This document shows positions 58,334-64,000 of a DNA stretch of 64,000 nt, in pieces. The stretch is from Marinomonas fungiae (GTDB taxonomy: Bacteria; Pseudomonadota; Gammaproteobacteria; Pseudomonadales; Marinomonadaceae). The position numbers were made by a program, and so were the translations under genes. Under the pieces are notes generated by a model, which did no database searches, was not told the DNA's origin, and saw nothing but the letters and a program-made list of their open reading frames with translations. The stretch's first letter is position 1. Every line of letters starts with the position of its first letter. Location: the NCBI RefSeq assembly GCF_001418205.1, contig NZ_LIQF01000001.1, forward strand, positions 402,863-466,862. Reading direction: 5' to 3'.

Positions 58334-59524
58334 ATGAATATCGATACGCCCCTAACCATCCTAGCTGGTATGAGTGCAAAAACCTTCTACCAAGAATACT
58401 GGCAAAAAAAACCTTTGCTGATTCGCGGTGGTGCAAAAGACATTGAGCTTCCTATTAGCGCAGATGAACTGGCAGGACTTGCCATGGAAGAAGAAGTCGA
58501 GTCTCGTATCGTTATTGAACAGGGTGAAACACCTTGGCAATTACTGCAAGGCCCCTTCGATGAAGATACTTTTGCCGAATTGCCTGAACAAGAATGGACC
58601 CTACTCGTACAAGCAGTCGATCACTGGGTACCAGAAGTGCAAGTCTTGAAAGAGCGCTTTAACTTCCTACCTAGCTGGCGTGTTGACGATGTGATGGTGA
58701 GCTATGCAACAGAAGGCGGTAGTGTTGGCCCACATTATGACCAATACGATGTGTTTCTCGTACAAATGGCCGGCAAACGCCGCTGGCAAGTACTGGCACC
58801 AGAGCAGTACCAAGATTCAAATCTTGAAGGCACTAAGCTGCATATCTTGGATAACTTTGAGGTCGATCCAGAGCAAGACTATGAACTAGAAGCCGGCGAC
58901 ATTTTGTATTTACCACCTAACTTTGCCCATAATGGGCGCGCTTTGGATAGCGAATGTATGACCTTTTCGGTTGGGTTCCGTGCTCCTTCCGCACAAGCGG
59001 CCTTACAAGGCATCACCGACAAACTGTGCGAAGAGATTAACGAGAAAAACCGATTTGCTGCGCCTGAACCTTTAGAGCGTGATCATCATGCGCAAATTCA
59101 AGACAGCGATATTAATCATTTGAAACAGAAATTGCTTGAATTAATCGACTCCCCCGCCCTATTAGCCAACTGGCTTGGTGAGACCATGAGTGAAAGCAAA
59201 TATCCCGAATACAGCGTTCAGCTGAACGAAGATGAGCTAGAAGAAACCTTTGCTCAAGCAGTCAAAGGTGACACTTTTATTCGTCCCGGCGATGCCCGCC
59301 TGTGTTACTACCTAAATGAAGCAGAATCGACTTGTACACTATACTGCAATGGCAACGCTTTGGAACTGGATGGGGAATTGGTCGACTTTATTCAAGCAAT
59401 TTGCGATCAGGAAGAGTTTGATTTCAGTGGATTGGATCTGACTAAACACCCTCAACTATTAGAAACACTTCGCTTCTTGCTTCAACACCAAGCATTAGTA
59501 GCACTGCCCTACGAGGACGAATAA
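58334..59524 (+). CDS. roxA: 50S ribosomal protein L16 3-hydroxylase RoxA
   Basis: A 396-residue Fe(II)/2-oxoglutarate oxygenase of the JmjC ribosomal oxygenase family (E. coli YcfD/RoxA), which hydroxylates an arginine of ribosomal protein L16. MSAKTFYQEYWQKKPLLIRG is the family start. The iron triad is HxD in GPHYDQYDVF plus the histidine in NFAHNGRAL, and KRRWQV carries the 2-oxoglutarate contact. The C-terminal winged-helix domain and dimerisation helices follow. It starts four to five bases before the neighbouring GNAT gene begins after it. Confidence 0.93.
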   Translation: MNIDTPLTILAGMSAKTFYQEYWQKKPLLIRGGAKDIELPISADELAGLAMEEEVESRIVIEQGETPWQLLQGPFDEDTFAELPEQEWTLLVQAVDHWVPEVQVLKERFNFLPSWRVDDVMVSYATEGGSVGPHYDQYDVFLVQMAGKRRWQVLAPEQYQDSNLEGTKLHILDNFEVDPEQDYELEAGDILYLPPNFAHNGRALDSECMTFSVGFRAPSAQAALQGITDKLCEEINEKNRFAAPEPLERDHHAQIQDSDINHLKQKLLELIDSPALLANWLGETMSESKYPEYSVQLNEDELEETFAQAVKGDTFIRPGDARLCYYLNEAESTCTLYCNGNALELDGELVDFIQAICDQEEFDFSGLDLTKHPQLLETLRFLLQHQALVALPYEDE

Positions 59525-59528
59525 CGGC

Positions 59529-59945
59529 ATGAAAGTACTGACATCTGACTGGAACAGTAGCAAGGCACAATTAACCTTTGTTCGCCGACAAGTCTTTATC
59601 ATTGAACACGGTATTGATGAGCAAGATGAATGGGACGGCCTAGACGATACTGCCATACATTTTGTGGCTTTTGGCACCACAGCTGTTCCAGTAGGTGTTT
59701 GCCGACTTACAGATGATGGGCAAATTGGCCGCTTAGCGGTGCTACCTAATTATCGCCATCAAGGTAATGGTACTCTGCTACTACGCAAAGCTATTCAGGT
59801 CGCACGAGAGATGCAGCTTACTCAGGTATATTTGCACGCAATGGTGGATGTCCAAATCTTTTATCAAGCGCACGGCTTTAAAACTGACGGCAGGATTTTT
59901 ATGGAAGCAGGTAAGCCTCATATAAAAATGGTCCGAGAGATATAA
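59529..59945 (+). CDS. GNAT family N-acetyltransferase
   Basis: A 138-residue GCN5-related acetyltransferase. Acetyl-CoA site Q/RxxGxG/A appears as RHQGNGTLLLRKAIQ with the preceding strand GRLAVLPNY; N-terminal FVRRQVFIIEHGIDEQDEWD is like ElaA/YpeA-type members. The start lies four bases after the roxA stop, so the two are co-transcribed; the pair also follows purB in Pseudomonas. Substrate is unknown. Confidence 0.88.
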   Translation: MKVLTSDWNSSKAQLTFVRRQVFIIEHGIDEQDEWDGLDDTAIHFVAFGTTAVPVGVCRLTDDGQIGRLAVLPNYRHQGNGTLLLRKAIQVAREMQLTQVYLHAMVDVQIFYQAHGFKTDGRIFMEAGKPHIKMVREI

Positions 59946-59973
59946 TGTTTTCTCTTATCTAAAAAGCAGACAA

Positions 59974-60002
59974 AAAAATAGGAGCCATTGGCTCCTATTT
60001 TT
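59974..60002. terminator. Bidirectional terminator between GNAT gene and fklB
   Basis: A 13-bp perfect stem AAAAATAGGAGCC / GGCTCCTATTTTT with a three-base loop, T-rich on both strands, shared by convergent genes. Confidence 0.92.
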
Positions 60003-60016
60003 CTTTGCATCAGCAA

Positions 60017-60637
60017 TTAGACGATGGCGATTAGCTCAACGTCGAATACCAATACAGAATGCGGTTTGATCAAAGCACCAGCGCCTTGTGCGCCGTAAGC
60101 AAGATCAGAAGGTATTGCGAAACGATATTTCGCACCTTCCTTCATAAGCTGAAGACCTTCCGTCCAACCCGCGATAACGCCCGCTAGAGGAAACTCAATT
60201 GGCTCGCCACGAGCAATTGAACTGTCGAATACTTGACCATCCACTAGACGACCTTCGTAGTGAACACGAACCGTTGAAGAAGCAACTGGCTGGTTACCCG
60301 TGCCTTCTTCTAGTACTTCAAACTGTAGACCAGAAGCTGTTACTTGAACGCCTTCACGAGCTTGGTTTTCAGCAAGGAAAGCTTCGCCAGCGGCCACTGC
60401 TTCAGACGCTGCCGCTTTAGATTTTGCTTCCATCTTTTCTTGAAGCTCCGCAAAGGCAGCTTCTAGTTCTTCGCCAGGAACAGCCATTGGTTGCTCATTT
60501 AAAGCATCCTTGATCGCTGCGAAAAGATGATCCAACGAAAGCTCGCCTAGATCGCTGCCACGAAGTTGATCACCGATCTGACGACCGATACCATAAGCGA
60601 TTTTCGCTTCGTTTGTGTCAAAAGACAGTTCAGACAT
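60017..60637 (-). CDS. fklB: FKBP-type peptidyl-prolyl cis-trans isomerase FklB
   Basis: A 206-residue FkpA/FklB-type isomerase without a signal peptide, so probably cytoplasmic like E. coli FKBP22 (FklB). The helical N-terminal dimerisation domain (1-90; KIAYGIGRQIGDQLRGS) is followed by the FKBP domain (about 95-206; RVHYEGRLVDGQVFDSSIARGEPIEF, VIAGWTEGLQLMKEGAKYRF, GALIKPHSVLVFDVELI), with the active-site aromatic and Asp residues present. ATG start. Confidence 0.92.
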   Translation of the reverse strand: MSELSFDTNEAKIAYGIGRQIGDQLRGSDLGELSLDHLFAAIKDALNEQPMAVPGEELEAAFAELQEKMEAKSKAAASEAVAAGEAFLAENQAREGVQVTASGLQFEVLEEGTGNQPVASSTVRVHYEGRLVDGQVFDSSIARGEPIEFPLAGVIAGWTEGLQLMKEGAKYRFAIPSDLAYGAQGAGALIKPHSVLVFDVELIAIV

Positions 60638-60738
60638 GATGTTATCTCTATAGTGTCGTTTAAATTCGGTGGCTAGGATATCACAACCAAATCTTATTGC
60701 CGACCTCAGTAGCAGAATCTGGCACTAGACCCAATTAA

Positions 60739-60755
60739 TGAAAACCATTATCATT
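60739..60755. promoter_or_regulatory. Fur-like box upstream of the 50-residue ORF
   Basis: TGAAAACCATTATCATT resembles the ATTATCATT side of Fur operators. It is 26 bases before the start codon, the usual operator position. The flanking AATTAATG / CATTAATT adds a palindromic frame. Confidence 0.6.
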
Positions 60756-60780
60756 ATTGAACATTAATTAGGAGCGTCTT

Positions 60781-60933
60781 ATGAGTAAGCTTATAAAAGT
60801 CCTAACAGCGCCTAGCGAGCAGCAATACAAATGGCAAAACATCTTCTTTGTTGCTACGATTTTAACTATTACAGCACTCGGTTTCTTAGTGGATGGCCAT
60901 CTAGACAGTATAAATGTCACTAATGCTCTATAA
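60781..60933 (+). CDS. Putative 50-residue single-span membrane protein
   Basis: A short gene I do not recognise: MSKLIKVLTAPSEQQYKWQN, then a hydrophobic stretch from about residue 21 to 37 (IFFVATILTITALGFLV), then a polar tail of 13 residues ending INVTNAL. ATG preceded by AGGAG at six bases, and by the Fur-like box, supports translation and iron-dependent control. The topology (short basic N-terminus, single hydrophobic span) suggests an inner-membrane miniprotein. It could be part of an iron or haem uptake system in other genomes; nothing nearby tells. Confidence 0.65.
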   Translation: MSKLIKVLTAPSEQQYKWQNIFFVATILTITALGFLVDGHLDSINVTNAL

Positions 60934-60946
60934 GCATTCCTGAAAA

Positions 60947-60960
60947 TTGATTTGCGTCAC
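60947..60960 (+). promoter_or_regulatory. FNR/ANR-like box upstream of the universal stress gene
   Basis: TTGAT-TTGC-GTCAC matches the FNR/ANR consensus TTGATNNNNATCAA/GTCAA in nine of ten positions with the right four-base spacer. It lies 36 bases before a TAGACT -10 (60982-60987), the class II geometry centred near -41.5. Confidence 0.55.
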
Positions 60961-61016
60961 ATCGTCTTAGTATGGAAGGATTAGACTAAGTAATCATCCT
61001 GATGAGGAGAAAAGCG

Positions 61017-61502
61017 ATGTTACCGAAAATCCGTACTATTTTGTACGCTTGCGATTTAGAACCTAGAACTAACCAAACCATGGAAATGGTTTTGAACCTA
61101 GCGATTACTAACCAAGCAAATATTGTATTGCTGCATGTTATGGAGCCAATCAGCGCTCAAGCAGCCAACATGATCAATAACTACATCTCTGACGCTACGA
61201 TTAAAGAGATGCGTGAAGAAGCAGATCGCTCAACCTTAGAACGCATGCAAACTTATCTTGGTCAATTCATGGAAGCCCATGCTCATGAAGTCAGCGAACT
61301 ACCCGCGGCTCCAAGAATAGAGCTGGCACACGGCATCCCTTCAGAAACGATCGAAAAAGTTGCAGAGAAAATCGGTGCGGATATGATCGTAATGAACAGC
61401 CGTACCCACAGCAAGATCGGCCAAATGGTTATCGGCTCAACGGCCAACAAAGTGGTCCACCATAGCCGTGTTCCCGTTATGGTAGTGCCAATTCTTAAGT
61501 AA
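61017..61502 (+). CDS. Universal stress protein family protein
   Basis: A 161-residue UspA-fold protein. It has the beta1 segment RTILYACDLEPR, HVMEPIS, ERIELAHGIPSETIEKVA and the ATP-binding motif G2xG9xGS region GADMIVMNSRTHSKIGQMVIGSTANKVVHHSRVPVMVV, so it probably binds nucleotide. ATG 61017 with GAGGAG is used, not the upstream ATG 61002. The FNR/ANR-like site suggests induction under low oxygen, as for Pseudomonas Usp proteins. A separate role such as anaerobic survival is inferred. Confidence 0.9.
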   Translation: MLPKIRTILYACDLEPRTNQTMEMVLNLAITNQANIVLLHVMEPISAQAANMINNYISDATIKEMREEADRSTLERMQTYLGQFMEAHAHEVSELPAAPRIELAHGIPSETIEKVAEKIGADMIVMNSRTHSKIGQMVIGSTANKVVHHSRVPVMVVPILK

Positions 61503-61578
61503 GTACCACTGCTAATGGACTTGGATGCATAAAATACTGTATAAATAACCATATACATTTTTTACGTTTTGTGCATCC

Positions 61579-63528
61579 ATGATTCTTTATATTGCTGAAA
61601 AACCCAGTCTTGCTCGAGCTATTGCAACCGCCCTCCCTTCCCCACAAAAAAAACACGATGGTTATATCGAATTACCAAATGGCGATTGTGTGTCTTGGTG
61701 CATTGGGCACTTACTGGAACTAGCAGAACCACAAGATTACAATCCAGCATTTAAGCAATGGAATCTAGATCACCTGCCCATCATTCCGAGTGACTGGCAG
61801 TGGAATGCCAAAGCTAATACAAAAAAACAGCTCTCAGTCGTCAAGAAGCTTTTAAAAAATGCAGATCAAATTGTTCATGCGGGCGACCCTGACCGCGAAG
61901 GACAGTTACTGGTCGATGAAGTCCTGCATTTTGCTAAAGTACCAAAATACAAACTTGAACAGGCCCAACGTTTACTGGTCAGCGACCTGACTCCAACTGC
62001 GGTAAAAAAAGCGCTGACTAAATTACGACCGAACAAAGAATTTGCCGCGTTGTCCTGCTCTGCCTTGGCACGCTCAAGAGCTGACTGGCTTTATGGGATA
62101 AACCTAACCCGAGCCTATACAGTAAAAGGCCGCCAAGCAGGCTATAACGGGGTGCTCTCTGTAGGCCGAGTTCAGACACCGGTACTTGGTTTAGTGGTTA
62201 GACGCGATAAAGAGCGTGAGGCCTTTGTTTCTAGGGACTACTTCCAAGTCATCGCCCACCTAGCAACAGACACTTTTCCTTTTCAGGCTAAATGGCAACC
62301 AAGCGATGCTTGTGCCCCCTATCAAGATGAAGAAGGCAGAGTACTCAGTCGCCCTCTAGCTGAGAATGTAGCACGACGCATAACCAATAAACCGGCCATA
62401 GTGAAAGAGTTCAACAAAGCGCCGAAAAAGCAAGCCGCCCCCTTGCCTTATAATCTATCCGCACTGCAAATTGATGCTGCCAAGGCATTCTCAATGAATG
62501 CACAAAAAGTGCTGGATATCTGTCAGGCACTCTATGAGAGACACCAAATTATTACCTACCCACGCTCTGACTGTCGCTACTTGCCGACGGAGCAATTCTC
62601 TCAAGCAAAGAACATCGTTACGAAACTTCAAGGGCTGGATTTAGGGTTTAAAAATGCCGCCCAGCAAGCAGACCCAACGCAAAAGAGCAAGGCATGGAAC
62701 GACAAACAAGTGGGCGCACACCATGCCATTATCCCAACGCAACAGCTAAATGCCTTCGACAAGCTCAACCATGATGAAAAGAAAATCTTTGAGCTGATTG
62801 CACGCCAGTATCTGATTCAGTTTATGCCTGTCTATGAGTATCTGACGACCAAGATATTAGTTGAGATTGAAGGCGGCCTGTTTAGCACTCAAGGTATCAC
62901 CGTTCTGAAAGAAGGCTGGAAAGCCTTGATGCCAAGACAGAACAAAGAGGAACCAGAATTACCACAACTAAAAGTAGGACAGCAAATTCATTGTCAGCAC
63001 GGAGAAGTGCTTGCCAAGCAAACCACACCGCCCGATGCCTTCACTGATGCAACCTTGCTGGCCGCCATGACAGGAATAAGTCGCTTTGTCAGTGACAAAG
63101 AAATTAAGGCTATCCTTAAAGAGACCGACGGACTTGGTACCGAGGCCACTCGAGCAGGCATTATCGAATTACTTTTTAAACGCGAATTTCTTAAGAGAGA
63201 AGGCAAGCAAATTCATGCTACTGCGGCTGGCAGAGCTTTAATTGAAGCGTTACCAGAAAGTACGACCGTCCCAGACATGACGGCAAAGTGGGAATCCATG
63301 CTAAACGATATCAGCCAAAACGCGATACCCTATCAGAAATTTATGATGGAGCTTAACCAAGTACTGCAGCAACTCATTGCTGGGGCCCGACAAGGCTCAA
63401 TGAGCCAATTCAGCAATCTGCCCAAAACCACGGTAAAGGCAAGCGCTAAACGAAAGCGCCGCACGACCAGTAAAGCCACCGCTTCCAAAAGCAAACGAGG
63501 GCAGCAAAAAAACCAATCTACAGGCTAG
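61579..63528 (+). CDS. topB: DNA topoisomerase III
   Basis: A 649-residue type IA topoisomerase (E. coli TopB 653). Toprim domain with E7 (AEKPSLARAI) and D103/D105 (AGDPDREGQLL); catalytic tyrosine Y327 in ITYPRSDCRYLP; GLGTEATRAGIIELL in the decatenation domain; a lysine/serine-rich C-terminal tail (about 610-649) replaces zinc fingers. It resolves replication and recombination intermediates with RecQ. The stop codon lies inside CTAG shared with the convergent LysE-type gene. Confidence 0.96.
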   Translation: MILYIAEKPSLARAIATALPSPQKKHDGYIELPNGDCVSWCIGHLLELAEPQDYNPAFKQWNLDHLPIIPSDWQWNAKANTKKQLSVVKKLLKNADQIVHAGDPDREGQLLVDEVLHFAKVPKYKLEQAQRLLVSDLTPTAVKKALTKLRPNKEFAALSCSALARSRADWLYGINLTRAYTVKGRQAGYNGVLSVGRVQTPVLGLVVRRDKEREAFVSRDYFQVIAHLATDTFPFQAKWQPSDACAPYQDEEGRVLSRPLAENVARRITNKPAIVKEFNKAPKKQAAPLPYNLSALQIDAAKAFSMNAQKVLDICQALYERHQIITYPRSDCRYLPTEQFSQAKNIVTKLQGLDLGFKNAAQQADPTQKSKAWNDKQVGAHHAIIPTQQLNAFDKLNHDEKKIFELIARQYLIQFMPVYEYLTTKILVEIEGGLFSTQGITVLKEGWKALMPRQNKEEPELPQLKVGQQIHCQHGEVLAKQTTPPDAFTDATLLAAMTGISRFVSDKEIKAILKETDGLGTEATRAGIIELLFKREFLKREGKQIHATAAGRALIEALPESTTVPDMTAKWESMLNDISQNAIPYQKFMMELNQVLQQLIAGARQGSMSQFSNLPKTTVKASAKRKRRTTSKATASKSKRGQQKNQSTG

Positions 63529-64000
63529 CCTAAAGCTAGCCAGATCCCCACACCAATCATTAAGGTACCAGCTATACGATTCATAATGCGCACATTCCCA
63601 CTTTTCATGAGTACTGAACGCATAGTTCGCCCACCTGCGGCATAAATCAACAAGCAACAAAATTCCAAGGTAAGAATGATTGCGATCAAGCTTATTAACT
63701 GCGATGCAAGCGGTAGCTCTGAGTTTAAAAATGGGGGTAATAATGCGACAAAAAATGCCCACCCCTTAGGGTTAGCGATTGCCGTAATAAAGCCTTGAGA
63801 GATCAACTCAAAGATACTAGCTTGGCGCTCTTTATCATCAGCCTTGATCGCCATTTTGCCGCGCGATAGCCACATTTGTATTCCTATGTAAGCCAGATAA
63901 GCACCACCTACATATTTAAACAGCATGAATACAGTAGGATAGTTCAGCAGTAACGCAGCCACGCCTATGGCAGATAACGTGGCAACAAGTCCAACGCCTG
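63525..64000 (-). CDS. LysE/RhtB family amino-acid exporter, partial
   Basis: The 5' end lies beyond the window; 158 residues are visible. The frame runs through from the right edge (GVGLVATLSAIGVAALLLNY), the typical LysE second helix region, then KYVGGAYLAYIGIQMW, QGFITAIANPKGWAFFVALL and IAGTLMIGVGIWLALG. Internal GTG at 63962 is not the start. These proteins export amino acids such as lysine, homoserine or threonine. It overlaps topB by 4 bases tail to tail. Confidence 0.9.
   Translation of the reverse strand, partial: GVGLVATLSAIGVAALLLNYPTVFMLFKYVGGAYLAYIGIQMWLSRGKMAIKADDKERQASIFELISQGFITAIANPKGWAFFVALLPPFLNSELPLASQLISLIAIILTLEFCCLLIYAAGGRTMRSVLMKSGNVRIMNRIAGTLMIGVGIWLALG

Overview
This window is a piece of a gammaproteobacterial chromosome. 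Gene content and order point to a marine Oceanospirillales-type bacterium close to Marinomonas; this is inferred from protein families and synteny, not from a database search. Nearly all the DNA is coding. I see no insertion sequence, prophage structure, CRISPR array or rRNA operon.

Layout. 0-7.6 kb: 5' part of cobT, rnr-rlmB (RNA decay and 23S methylation), and the divergent pair ppsR/ppsA (PEP synthase and its regulatory kinase/phosphorylase). 7.7-13.6 kb: a DksA-like zinc-finger protein, a tRNA cluster (Gly, Cys, Leu, Cys), pgsA-uvrC-gacA, and an overlapping pair encoding a DnaT-like protein and a lambda-P-like helicase loader. 13.7-16.4 kb: hpf, a YccA/Bax-inhibitor membrane protein and tusDCBE (2-thiouridine of tRNA). 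16.4-25 kb, leftward: siroheme methyltransferase, serS, crcB, rarA, lolA, ftsK and a porin with a strong promoter behind curved DNA. 25-32.5 kb: aat, infA, clpA-clpS, cspD, rluE-nudJ-mnmA-hflD. Together this is a housekeeping block whose order I recall from Pseudomonas (gacA-uvrC-pgsA; yccA-tus-cysG-serS-rarA-lolA-ftsK-aat-infA-clpAS-cspD) and E. coli (rluE-nudJ-mnmA-hflD-purB).

32.5-56.7 kb: between hflD and purB, adjacent in E. coli, lies a ~24 kb block devoted largely to glycine betaine. It holds monomeric isocitrate dehydrogenase, the regulator GbdR, a DnaQ-like exonuclease with a cNMP/CBS/DUF294 protein, the divergent gbcB/gbcA (betaine to dimethylglycine), a DUF4105 plus DUF3015 envelope pair, a BCCT transporter, and the operon M19 peptidase-like protein / DUF5943 / dgcA / dgcB / etfA / etfB (dimethylglycine to sarcosine, electrons to ETF). 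A chemoreceptor ends the block. Betaine is imported by BCCT, demethylated by GbcAB then DgcAB-Etf, with GbdR the likely activator; sarcosine oxidase and choline oxidation genes are not in the window.

56.9-64 kb: purB, the ribosomal oxygenase roxA, a GNAT protein, an FKBP isomerase, a 50-residue membrane miniprotein behind a Fur-like box, a universal stress protein behind an FNR/ANR-like box, topB and the partial lysE-type exporter. The least explained items are the chromosomal DnaT/lambda-P pair, the betaine-operon M19 protein lacking metal ligands, recurring ACGACA half-sites in betaine promoters, and the Fur-box miniprotein.
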